From contig CM061245.1 of assembly GCA_030848705.1 (NCBI GenBank), positions 72,961,564 to 73,025,563 on the forward strand: DNA of 64,000 nucleotides, read 5' to 3'. How positions within the stretch are numbered: the stretch's first letter is position 1; each line of letters begins with the position of its first letter. The notes beneath the pieces are model-generated. The model saw nothing but the letters and a program-made list of their open reading frames with translations. It was not told the DNA's origin and ran no database searches. The position numbers and the translations under genes are program-made. This document shows positions 1-8,599 of the stretch, piece by piece. Source of the DNA: Heracleum sosnowskyi. Lineage: Eukaryota > Streptophyta > Magnoliopsida > Apiales > Apiaceae.

Positions 1-803
1 CCCATACAAACCAAAGAAATAATTATTGTTCAGAATTGTAAAGGAAAAACCTTTCTTGTCCAAACAAGAAACAAAATTAATGTTTCTGAAAATCGCAGGC
101 ACGTAAAAACAGTTCTCAAGTTCTAAAATAAGCCTAGTGGGAAACGATAAATGATAAGTCCCTACAGCTAAAGCAACAACCTTTTCTCAATTTCCAACGC
201 GTAGGTCGACTTCTCATTTCGCCAAAGTCCTACTCCTTCGCAGTTCCTGCACATTTATACAAATGTGAGAACCACATCCAGTATCTAATACCCATGATGT
301 AGAAGTAGACGAATTGACTTCTATAACATAAATACCTGAATCAGAAATCTTCATAGACTTTATTTTCTTCAGATTCAGATCCTCCAAATAAGCTTGACAG
401 TTTCGCTTCCAATGAACCGGCTTCTTGAAAAAGTGACAACCACCCTTTGCAACACCACCTATTGCAACACCTCATGTAGGCTTCAAAACCTTTTTGAAAG
501 CATGCTTTGGATTAACAGATTTAGATCCAATCTTCTTCTTGCCTTTCCTTTAGCATTCCCTTTGTTCACCATCATTATGGGAGCAGGGTCAGCCTTGTTC
601 ATAGCAGTTTCATGTGTTTTCAACATTGCCAACAATTCAGTACGTGTTTTGTCTATCTCATTCATAGTGTAGTTCATGACAAAATGAGCATAGTTTTTGT
701 TCAAAGACTGCAAGATCAAATCAGTTTGGTGTTCCGGTCCAACCGGGTAACCCAAAGTAGCAAGGGATTCAATATACCCCCTATCATCTTAAGAACATGC
801 AGT
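1..803 (-). pseudogene. Degraded copia gag-pol relic (copia-A, distal part)
   Basis: Read on the minus strand, this stretch encodes the end of a Ty1/copia Gag and the start of Pol. Visible pieces are the tail of a CCHC knuckle (HWKRNCQAYL), then a protease active-site segment (WVLDTGCGSHIC, minus strand near 270-300), then the conserved run leading to the GAG-pre-integrase region. In-frame stops break it (for example an AAATGAG at about 220), so it is not functional. The frame at 483-755 (90 codons) is the best-preserved Gag piece. The relic continues at 13963 beyond Copia-1; the five bases 799-803 (GCAGT) are the target-site copy. The rest of pol and the other LTR lie left of the window. Family assignment rests on motif recognition. 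Confidence 0.8.
799..803. repeat. Target-site duplication GCAGT of Copia-1 (left copy)
   Basis: GCAGT directly before the TG of the 5' LTR. The same five bases follow the 3' LTR at 13958-13962. Confidence 0.93.
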
Positions 804-1844
804 TGTTAGGAATATGTTGTTCTTGATGATAATTATAAAAACACTTAGTAGATTTTGTATTAAGTCATTTTGTAACTGTCAACGGAATAGCATGCTTTGC
901 AGTGTTTCGTTGACAGGAAGCTCATCAACGGAATGAGTGTTGTAGCAATTGCACTGTACAATACTTCACAGTTTGATATGCATTTCGATGTATGTATTAG
1001 ATAGGTTCTCTAAGTCATGTTGACTAAGTACTAGATAGGCAAAATAGGTTGGTTAATTGTAAATATGTTATGCCTTGTAATTTTGCCTAAGTGAAGACAT
1101 GTCAACGGTATGAGGATTACTCTATCAACGAAACAAGGATACACCATCAACGGTATGGAGTTTACTCATCAACGAAACGAGAGAAACACCATCAATGAAA
1201 TGAAGAATAAAGCTATCAACGAAACACATCTCCCTGCTATCAACGAATCATTATTGCTTTTCTGAATAGTTGACAAAGTGATAGTGACAGTTTACTGAAC
1301 AGATCTAAAGGTGATGTGGAAGTGTACTTTGCATTGGAAACCATTAAAATGGACATGGGGAATAAGGAAACATCCCAGTTTCCAATTGGGCTCTTGGGAG
1401 TGATCCTAATAAGCATGAAGACAAAAGCAAGGATCTCCAAGGACCACTGGACAAAGGGATGAAAAGCAAACTATTGGCGGTTACCTTTAGTGTACTTTAG
1501 AGTAGCCAAAAATAGTATTGTAAACTTGGGGATATATAACCAAGTGTAGCAGTTAAGATAGAGTAAGAGAAGAAAAACAAATAGTTTGTATTAGCTATCC
1601 TTGAGAGCATTCTTCTCTACAACTCTGTAACTGAGCAGCCGTGTACTTGTGTATCACAGATTATTTCCGCAATAAAAACACTTCAGTTGGATCATCAAAC
1701 AATCCAACTGAATTATTTATATCTTGTGTTTTTATTTATTCAGTTCAGTTTTATTTTATAAAGTGTTTTAAGTTTAAGAAAATATCAAGAATTGTATTCA
1801 ACCCCCCCCCTTCTACAATTCTGTTAGGTCATTTGGGATTAACA
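804..1844 (+). repeat. Copia-1 5' LTR (1041 bp)
   Basis: Starts TG and ends CA. It matches 12914-13957 almost perfectly. A TATA-like GATATATAAC lies at 1531-1540 and an AATAAA signal at 1671-1676, which would place the R region between about 1560 and 1700. The U3 part (877-1250) carries about ten copies of a TCAACGGAATG/TCAACGAAAC motif in both orientations. One copy at 1192 has decayed to TCAATGAAATG here but is TCAACGGAATG in the 3' LTR, i.e. a lost CpG. The LTR ends in a C-run followed by TTCTACAATTCTG. Confidence 0.95.
1531..1540 (+). promoter_or_regulatory. TATA-like box in Copia-1 5' LTR
   Basis: GATATATAAC, preceded by the motif-rich U3 region and followed about 130 bp later by AATAAA. 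The 3' LTR has the same box at 13641-13650. This is the likely start region for genomic RNA (inference). Confidence 0.5.
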
Positions 1845-1846
1845 AT

Positions 1847-1858
1847 TGGCATCAGAGC
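1847..1858 (+). other. Primer-binding site of Copia-1
   Basis: TGGCATCAGAGC, two bases after the LTR end. It differs at one position from the usual copia site TGGTATCAGAGC, which is complementary to the initiator methionine tRNA 3' end. Copia-3 has the same variant. Confidence 0.8.
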
Positions 1859-1908
1859 AAGCTTCTAACACACAAGAAGTTTAAAGATCAAGACCAAAAA
1901 CAGAAGCC

Positions 1909-4380
1909 ATGGTGAAGAAGGATGCAGGTGTAAAGATACCAGTTCTTGATAAGGACAATTACTTTCACTGGAAAGTAAAGATGCATTTACATCTCATGTC
2001 TATGGATGAGAGATATGTAGACTGCATTGAGAAAGGTCCACACGTTCCCATGAAGTTTGCATCTAGAATTGGAGTGCCAGATGATGCTCCTGATGTAGAA
2101 ATTCCAAAACTTGTCTCAGAATGGACTATTGAAGATCTTGCAGAAATCCATAAAGATAAGAGAACCATGAACATTCTGTTTAATGGTTTGGAGCAAGAGA
2201 TGTTTGACAATGTCATAAACTGTACAACCTCCAAAGAAGTATGGGACACTGTCAGAACACTATGTGAAGGAACTGAGCAAGTAAGGGAGAACAAAATGCA
2301 ACTCCTTATACAACAATATGAGCACTTTCACTTTAAAGCTGGTGAAACCCTAAATGACACGTTTAGTAGGTTTCAAAAGCTTCTGAATGGATTAAAGTTG
2401 TATGGGAGAATCTACCAAACTAAGGACTCAAACCTTAAATTTCTAAGAGCTCTTCCAAAAGAATGGAAGCCTATGACTGTTTCTCTAAGAAACACTCAAG
2501 AGTACAAAGACTACACTCTTGAAAGGCTTTATGGAACCTTGAAGACTTATGAGCTGGAAATGGAGCAAGATGAGGAAATTGAAAAGGTACAGAAGAAGGG
2601 TGGATCTATTGCATTGATTGTATCTGTGAACCAACTGGAAGATGACACTGAAGAAGCTGCAAAGGCAACAACTAGTCGAGCTAGTTGTAGAAGTGATGTT
2701 AGCAAGGGTAAAGGTAAGATGACAGAAGAAGAAGAACCAGAATCAGCCAACTTGGATGACTTAGATGAGATTGATGAACACATTGCTTTTCTGTCAAGAA
2801 AATTCTCTAAGTTCAAGTTCAAGAGAAACTCAGAAGCAAGGCCACCAAGAAGAGACTTTCAACCTAACAAATCAAACTGGATTGAAAAGTCTAAATCTAA
2901 ATGTTTCAATTGTGGAATGCTTGGTCACTTTGCTGGAGACTACAGAAAGCCCAAAGTTGAGAAGAGCAACAGGAAATTTGAGCCTGTTGATTATAAAAAG
3001 AAATACTTTGAACTTCTCAAGCAAAAAGAAAAGGCTTTCATGTCTCAGGAGTATGATTGGGCTGGTAATGGTGAAGATTCTGATGATGATGTTGAATATG
3101 TCAACTTGGCTCTTATGGCTAACAATCATGAGCAGGAAGCAAGCTCCTCAAGCAACCAAGTAACAATTACTAATCTTTCTGAGCTTTCTAAAGAGGAATG
3201 CGATAGTGCAGTAAATGAAATGTCTACTGTATTGTATAATTTGCGTGTTACTCTTAAATCACTTACCAAAGAGAATTCAAGAATAAAAGAGACTAATTTA
3301 CTCTTAAGTGATAGGAATGCAATGTTAGAAGCACAGCTCGTTGAATTTGAGAAAATGAGATGTGTTAGTAGGGATGCTAAGAAGGAACTTGAGAACGTGT
3401 TACAAAGGGAAGAAATTCTTAAAACACAACTTGAGATAGAACAAAGTGTGATTGCAAAATGGAAAGATGCCAGGAATGTTGCTACCAACATCATTAATGT
3501 TCAAGGTATGGAATCTTTCTGTGAACAATCATGGAAAAAGAACAAAGAGAAACTAGGGTATGTTTGTGAAACCTTAGAATCAGAAACAGAGTCAACAAAC
3601 AACAATGATCATTTGTTGAAGGTTGATATGTCAACGGAATGCAATGTTCCGTTGACAGATGAACCATCAACCGATCAGGGAGTTTCGTTGACAGACAAAA
3701 GAAAAGATAAACTCACTAGACTTAATGACAAGTATGGTCCTGTCACCAAGAACTTTGTTCAAGGTGAGTCTAGTAAATCAAAGAAAGTTGAGAAGCCTGT
3801 TGAGAGAGCTAATGTAGGTCACTTATCCAACAAGCAATTGAAAGATAAGTTAGAGAATGTTCAAGTTGAGGCTAAGGGAAATAAAAAGAATAACAGGAAT
3901 GGCAAAGTAGGAATTAACAAACACAACAATTACACACCTGATAAATATGCTCCTAGAAAGACATGTGTTAATTGTGGAAGTGTTAGTCATTTATCTACTA
4001 ACTGCAAATCTGTTAAGAAGACTGTTAAAGTGAAAATTCCCAAGCCTGCAATGAATAGTTCTATTCCTACAATGCCTGTTATGCCTAACATGTTCGCTCC
4101 ATATGCACAATTTCAAAATCCATATGCCAGCATGCCATTTGTGTCCAATCCATACATGAATATGTTTAATGTGCCACAAATGCCATGGAATATGAATAAC
4201 ATGTTTGTTCCTCCAATTATGCATGCTAAGAATGAAAGTGTGAGCAATCCTCAGAAATCAACACCAAGGATAAAGATTGATTTAAATCAATCTGAGCCCA
4301 AGGTGAAAAATGATATAAAAGGAAAAGCAAAGGCTAACAAAACAGGACCCAAGGAAACTTGGGTACCAAAATCGACTTGA
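1909..4380 (+). CDS. gag: Copia-1 Gag polyprotein (823 aa)
   Basis: Starts at ATG 1909 in good context (CCATGGTG), 50 bp after the PBS. Residues about 1-210 resemble the copia Gag domain (DUF4219/UBN2 type: WKVKMHLHLMSM near the start, later YGTLKTYELEME). A first zinc knuckle lies at residues 332-345 but its last ligand is Tyr (codon TAC at 2941-2943) instead of Cys. A second, complete knuckle is at 686-699 (CVNCGSVSHLSTNC). Residues about 430-530 are a long heptad-rich coiled coil, as expected for Sirevirus Gag. A Pro/Met/Asn-rich stretch follows near residues 710-770. Coding sequence at 3630-3694 contains four copies of the dispersed element motif. It overlaps pol by 22 nt and pol lies in the -1 frame. 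It forms the virus-like particle in the cytoplasm. Confidence 0.93.
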   Translation: MVKKDAGVKIPVLDKDNYFHWKVKMHLHLMSMDERYVDCIEKGPHVPMKFASRIGVPDDAPDVEIPKLVSEWTIEDLAEIHKDKRTMNILFNGLEQEMFDNVINCTTSKEVWDTVRTLCEGTEQVRENKMQLLIQQYEHFHFKAGETLNDTFSRFQKLLNGLKLYGRIYQTKDSNLKFLRALPKEWKPMTVSLRNTQEYKDYTLERLYGTLKTYELEMEQDEEIEKVQKKGGSIALIVSVNQLEDDTEEAAKATTSRASCRSDVSKGKGKMTEEEEPESANLDDLDEIDEHIAFLSRKFSKFKFKRNSEARPPRRDFQPNKSNWIEKSKSKCFNCGMLGHFAGDYRKPKVEKSNRKFEPVDYKKKYFELLKQKEKAFMSQEYDWAGNGEDSDDDVEYVNLALMANNHEQEASSSSNQVTITNLSELSKEECDSAVNEMSTVLYNLRVTLKSLTKENSRIKETNLLLSDRNAMLEAQLVEFEKMRCVSRDAKKELENVLQREEILKTQLEIEQSVIAKWKDARNVATNIINVQGMESFCEQSWKKNKEKLGYVCETLESETESTNNNDHLLKVDMSTECNVPLTDEPSTDQGVSLTDKRKDKLTRLNDKYGPVTKNFVQGESSKSKKVEKPVERANVGHLSNKQLKDKLENVQVEAKGNKKNNRNGKVGINKHNNYTPDKYAPRKTCVNCGSVSHLSTNCKSVKKTVKVKIPKPAMNSSIPTMPVMPNMFAPYAQFQNPYASMPFVSNPYMNMFNVPQMPWNMNNMFVPPIMHAKNESVSNPQKSTPRIKIDLNQSEPKVKNDIKGKAKANKTGPKETWVPKST

Positions 4381-7300
4381 TTTGGTTCTATTGTGTGCAG
4401 GGAGACAAAAGGAATCTTTGGTACTTGGATAGTGGTTGTTCAAGACACATGACTGGTGATTCTACCCTGCTCACAGAGTTTCAGGAAAGAGCTGGCCCTT
4501 GTATTGCTTTTGGAGATGACAGCAAAGGCTACACTAAGGGATATGGCTTGATTTCAAAAGAGAATGTCATCATAGATGAAGTTGCATTGGTGGATGGTCT
4601 TAAGCACAATTTGCTTAGTATCAGCCAACTTTGTGACAAAGGATTTTTAGTTACTTTTTCTAAAGAAGCCTGTGTTGTTTCTAAAGGAGGAAACAACAAT
4701 GTGGTAATGACTGGATTCAGAAGAGGGAATGTGTACATTGCTGACTTTAGTAGCACAAGTCCAGAAACCATCACTTGTCTTTTCAGCAAGGTAAGCAAGG
4801 ATGAAAGTTGGCTATGGCACAAGAAATTATCTCATCTGAACTTTAAAGTTATGAATGACTTGGTGAGGAAAGATCTTGCTAGAGGAATTCCACAAGTGGA
4901 GTTTTCCAAGGATGGTTTGTGTGATGCCTGTCAAAAGGGGAAACAAAAGAAGGCATCATTCAAAAGCAAGACAGAGTCATCAATTGTCCATCAGCTTGAG
5001 TTGCTTCATATGGATTTGTTTGGCCCTGTAAATGTCATGTCTATTTCAAAGAAGAAATATTGTCTTGTGATTGTTGATGATTTTTCTAGATTTACATGGA
5101 CTTTCTTTTTGCTCTCCAAGGATGAGGCAAGTGAAATCATTATCAATCACATCAAGATGGTAAACAATCATCCTGACTTGAAAGTAAGAAGGATTAGGAG
5201 TGACAATGGGACAGAATTCAAGAATTCAAGCATGAAGGTGTTCTGTGAAGAAAATGGTATTTTGCATGAGTTTTCAGCAGCAAGGACACCACAGCAAAAT
5301 GGTGTAGTTGAAAGGAAAAACAGAACACTTATTGAAGCTGCAAGGACAATGCTAGATGAATCAAAGTTACCAACTTATTTTTGGGCTGAGGCAGTTAATA
5401 CAGCTTGCTTCACTCAGAATATTTCTTTGATTAATCAGGCCAAAGGAATGACCCCTTATCAGCTACTCAAAAGAAAGAAGCCACTATTGGATTTTCTTCA
5501 TGTCTTTGGATGCAAGTGCTTTGTTCTGAGAAATCAAGCTGAGCATTTGGGGAAATTTGAAGCAAAGGCAGATGAAGCAATATTTGTGAGTTATGCAGCA
5601 GGGAAAGCCTACAGAGTCTACAATCTCAGAACCAACATTGTTATGGAATCTGTACATGTTGTTTTTGATGATCTCAAAATTCAGGGTCTCTGTGATGAAG
5701 GTTTCCATGAAAGTCTTTCTTTTGAAAATGAGGATGGAGATCAAATGAATCATGTTAAGGCTACTGAGAAACAGCCCAAAGTTGTTGTATCTAGCACAGA
5801 TGAAAGCAGCAGTGAAGATGAAATTGCTGCATTAAGATTGATAAGAATAGCTGCTAGTAGACCAAATGGTCATTCCGTTGACAGTCAGATTGAGCGTTTC
5901 GTTGGCAGTCAAAATGGTCATTCCGTTGACAGTCACAGAAATGCTTCCAGGAGTGATCAATTAGGGACAACAAACTCATGGGGAGTTTCTCAAGGACAAA
6001 TATCTAATCTAGGCAATCATGATCATGAAGCTACTTCTTCAAGAGCAAATCTACCTCCCTCAAGGAAATGGACTAAAGATCATCCCTTTGAACTTATTAT
6101 AGGTGATGTGTCTTCAAAAGTCCAAACTAGAAGAGCAACTCAAGAAGAATGTCTATATAGCAGCTTTCTGTCTCAAGATGAGCCAAAGAAAGTTGAGGAT
6201 GCTCTTCTAGATCCAGATTGGGTCTTGGCTATGCAAGAAGAGCTAAACCAATTTGAAAGGAACAATGTTTGGAAGCTGGTGCCCAAGCCTAAGGACAGGA
6301 GTGTCATAGGCACAAAATGGGTGTTCAGAAATAAGATGGATGAAAATGGCATAGTCACAAGGAACAAAGCTAGATTGGTTGCAAAAGGCTACTCACAGGA
6401 AGAAGGAATTGATTTTGATGAAACCTTTGCTCCTGTTGCAAGACTAGAAGCAATAAGGATTTTCCTAGCCTATGCAGCCCATGCCAATTTCAAGGTCTAT
6501 CAAATGGATGTGAAGAGTGCTTTTCTAAATGGGGAATTGGAAGAGGAGGTGTATGTAAGTCAACCTCCTGGTTTTGAAGATGATGATTTTCCAGAATATG
6601 TATACTTCCTCCTCAAAGCACTCTATGGTTTGAAACAAGCACCTAGAGCCTGGTATGACACACTTTCACAGTTCCTCCTTGAGAATCACTTCACTAGAGG
6701 TATTGTAGATAAAACTCTTTTTCATAGGATTGTGAATGGCTCTACAATACTTGTTCAAATATATGTAGATGACATAATTTTTGGGTCTACAGATGAAAAA
6801 CTTTGTCAAAAGTTTGCCAAGCTTATGCAAAGTAAGTATGAAATGAGCATGATGGGAGAGTTAACTTATTTTCTTGGTCTTCAAGTAAAGCAAGTTAATG
6901 AAGGCATTTTCATTAGTCAAACCAAGTACATTAATGATTTGTTAAAGAGGTTTAACTTAATGGAATGCTCTCTTGCCAAAACACCCATGCCTACTGCCAC
7001 CAAACTTGAATTGAATACTAAGGAAAAATCTGTGGACATTTCAAGTTACAGAGGCATGGTTGGCTCACTTTTATATTTAACAGCTAGTAGACCTGATATT
7101 ATGTTTGCTACATGTCTATGTGCTAGATTTCAGGCTGATCCTAGGGAATCCCATTTAGTTGCTATTAAAAGAATTTTCAGATATCTCAAAGGAACACCAA
7201 ACCTTGGCATTTGGTATCCTACAGAATCTGGTTTTGAACTAATTGGTTATTTAGATGCAGATTATGCAGGATGTAAAATTGACAGGAAAAGCACAACAGG

Positions 7301-7706
7301 AACCTGTCAATTTCTAGGAAACAAGCTTGTATCATGGTTCAGCAAGAAACAAAACTCAGTTTCCACCTCCACAGCTGAGGCTGAGTATATTGCAGCTGGA
7401 AGTTGTTGTGCACAGATTTTATGGATGAAAAATCAACTACTTGATTATGGAATAAGAGTTGAGAAAATTCCTATTTTCTGTGACAACACTAGTGCCATTG
7501 CCATTACTGAGAATCCAGTGCAGCATTCAAGGACCAAGCACATTGACATCAAGTACCACTTTATTAGAGAACATGTTATGAATGGTACTGTGGAGTTACA
7601 TTTTGTTCCAAGTGAACAACAACTTGCAGACATCTTTACCAAGCCACTTGATGAATCCACATTCTCAAGATTAGTAAGTGAGCTAGGTATGCTAAATTTC
7701 TCTTAA
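4359..7706 (+). CDS. pol: Copia-1 Pol polyprotein: protease, integrase, reverse transcriptase, RNase H
   Basis: An uninterrupted frame in copia order. The nominal start 4359 is a TTG; there is no ATG here, so Pol must be reached by frameshifting, splicing or a fusion. Aspartic protease DSG has Asp24. The GAG-pre-integrase HHCC module includes His154/His159 and Cys188/Cys191. The integrase DDE triad is Asp219, Asp282, Glu318, with the expected D-35-E spacing. RT follows the linker with YVDD at 802-805. RNase H and its DIFTKPL tail end the protein. The linker between integrase and RT (5870-5935) contains three copies of the dispersed motif, giving NGHSVDS twice. No stop or missing catalytic residue was seen, so the enzyme set looks functional. 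Confidence 0.95.
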   Translation: MGTKIDLIWFYCVQGDKRNLWYLDSGCSRHMTGDSTLLTEFQERAGPCIAFGDDSKGYTKGYGLISKENVIIDEVALVDGLKHNLLSISQLCDKGFLVTFSKEACVVSKGGNNNVVMTGFRRGNVYIADFSSTSPETITCLFSKVSKDESWLWHKKLSHLNFKVMNDLVRKDLARGIPQVEFSKDGLCDACQKGKQKKASFKSKTESSIVHQLELLHMDLFGPVNVMSISKKKYCLVIVDDFSRFTWTFFLLSKDEASEIIINHIKMVNNHPDLKVRRIRSDNGTEFKNSSMKVFCEENGILHEFSAARTPQQNGVVERKNRTLIEAARTMLDESKLPTYFWAEAVNTACFTQNISLINQAKGMTPYQLLKRKKPLLDFLHVFGCKCFVLRNQAEHLGKFEAKADEAIFVSYAAGKAYRVYNLRTNIVMESVHVVFDDLKIQGLCDEGFHESLSFENEDGDQMNHVKATEKQPKVVVSSTDESSSEDEIAALRLIRIAASRPNGHSVDSQIERFVGSQNGHSVDSHRNASRSDQLGTTNSWGVSQGQISNLGNHDHEATSSRANLPPSRKWTKDHPFELIIGDVSSKVQTRRATQEECLYSSFLSQDEPKKVEDALLDPDWVLAMQEELNQFERNNVWKLVPKPKDRSVIGTKWVFRNKMDENGIVTRNKARLVAKGYSQEEGIDFDETFAPVARLEAIRIFLAYAAHANFKVYQMDVKSAFLNGELEEEVYVSQPPGFEDDDFPEYVYFLLKALYGLKQAPRAWYDTLSQFLLENHFTRGIVDKTLFHRIVNGSTILVQIYVDDIIFGSTDEKLCQKFAKLMQSKYEMSMMGELTYFLGLQVKQVNEGIFISQTKYINDLLKRFNLMECSLAKTPMPTATKLELNTKEKSVDISSYRGMVGSLLYLTASRPDIMFATCLCARFQADPRESHLVAIKRIFRYLKGTPNLGIWYPTESGFELIGYLDADYAGCKIDRKSTTGTCQFLGNKLVSWFSKKQNSVSTSTAEAEYIAAGSCCAQILWMKNQLLDYGIRVEKIPIFCDNTSAIAITENPVQHSRTKHIDIKYHFIREHVMNGTVELHFVPSEQQLADIFTKPLDESTFSRLVSELGMLNFS

Positions 7707-8242
7707 TTATTTTGAGATTTTTGCAAGTTAAAATGCAGCCAGGAACTTGCTATAATTTTTCTGTGAATTGATTTTCTCAGGAAAAGGTGAAATTTTGTCT
7801 AAGTCAAAATTACTATGTCAACGAAACGCACCATTCCGTTGACAGTCTTAGCATTTTTCTGGGTGTTTCGTTGATAGCTCTTTTATATCAACGAAACGCG
7901 GCTTTATCAACGAAATAAGACGAGAATTTAACCGCCCAATCTGATTCGTTGATGTAGCGCTTTTTAATCTGAACCGTTGAAACTGCACGTTCTTTATCAC
8001 GATCTATGCATACACCCCTGTAAGTATAAATCGTGGTAATATTTAATTCTAACGGTTACTTTTTAAGCCAATCAGGTAATTTAGATTAACTATTGGACTT
8101 AATTTTTGAGAATTTTTGGGGGAGTATTTAAGAAATTTCAATTTCTTTATTTCATTTCTACCTGTTCTCAAAAATTCCAAAAGTTTTTCTATCTTCTTCT
8201 CTCTAACAAGCAATACAGCTCGAAGCTTTTCCTCACTCAACA
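7707..8242 (+). promoter_or_regulatory. Copia-1 pol-accessory spacer: motif cluster, internal PPT-like tract, promoter-like sequence
   Basis: Non-coding. It carries about seven copies of the dispersed motif (7818, 7833, 7864, 7888, 7907, 7944, 7972, both orientations). A polypurine-like TTTTGGGGGAG ends about 8123 and resembles the true PPT. A TATA-like TATTTAAG at 8125-8132 is followed by about 110 bp of CT-rich, AT-rich leader up to the ATG at 8243, which looks like an ordinary plant core promoter and 5' UTR. Promoter activity is inferred only. Confidence 0.45.
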
Positions 8243-8599
8243 ATGGCACCCATAGTCAAGCTTATGTCTGCTGGTGGGTTCATCTATGAGAAGAACAATT
8301 CCATTCCATTTGTCGTTAAGGAGAGTCCGAACAGCATCTTTTTCAAAATGATGGATTTCATGAGGAACTGTAAGTTGAGCTATGCGATGTTTCACTCTAC
8401 ACCACTCTACAATGAAGTAATCGAGGAGATTTGGACCTCATGTGAGTATAGTGGAACAAACGGCACACTGCAATTCACTCTTCAAGGTAATGAGTACATA
8501 GTTAATTCTGATGTTTTGCAAGCATGTTTACATATTCCTGATAATAACTGTGATGCTTTGCCTTCTAACACTGAAATAACTACCATGCTAAATCTATAA
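8243..8599 (+). CDS. Copia-1 accessory ORF, N-terminal part (118 codons before frameshift)
   Basis: Begins at ATG 8243 in a strong plant context (AACAATGGC). The 118 residues end LNL at TAA 8597-8599. The neighbouring +1-related frame is open from 8575 and carries on without interruption to 12720, and the two peptides read as one domain across the break, so a single-base indel near 8585-8597 most likely split one original ORF. Function not recognised. It resembles accessory proteins found downstream of pol in plant retroelements, but I cannot name a family. No signal peptide is evident. Confidence 0.6.
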   Translation: MAPIVKLMSAGGFIYEKNNSIPFVVKESPNSIFFKMMDFMRNCKLSYAMFHSTPLYNEVIEEIWTSCEYSGTNGTLQFTLQGNEYIVNSDVLQACLHIPDNNCDALPSNTEITTMLNL

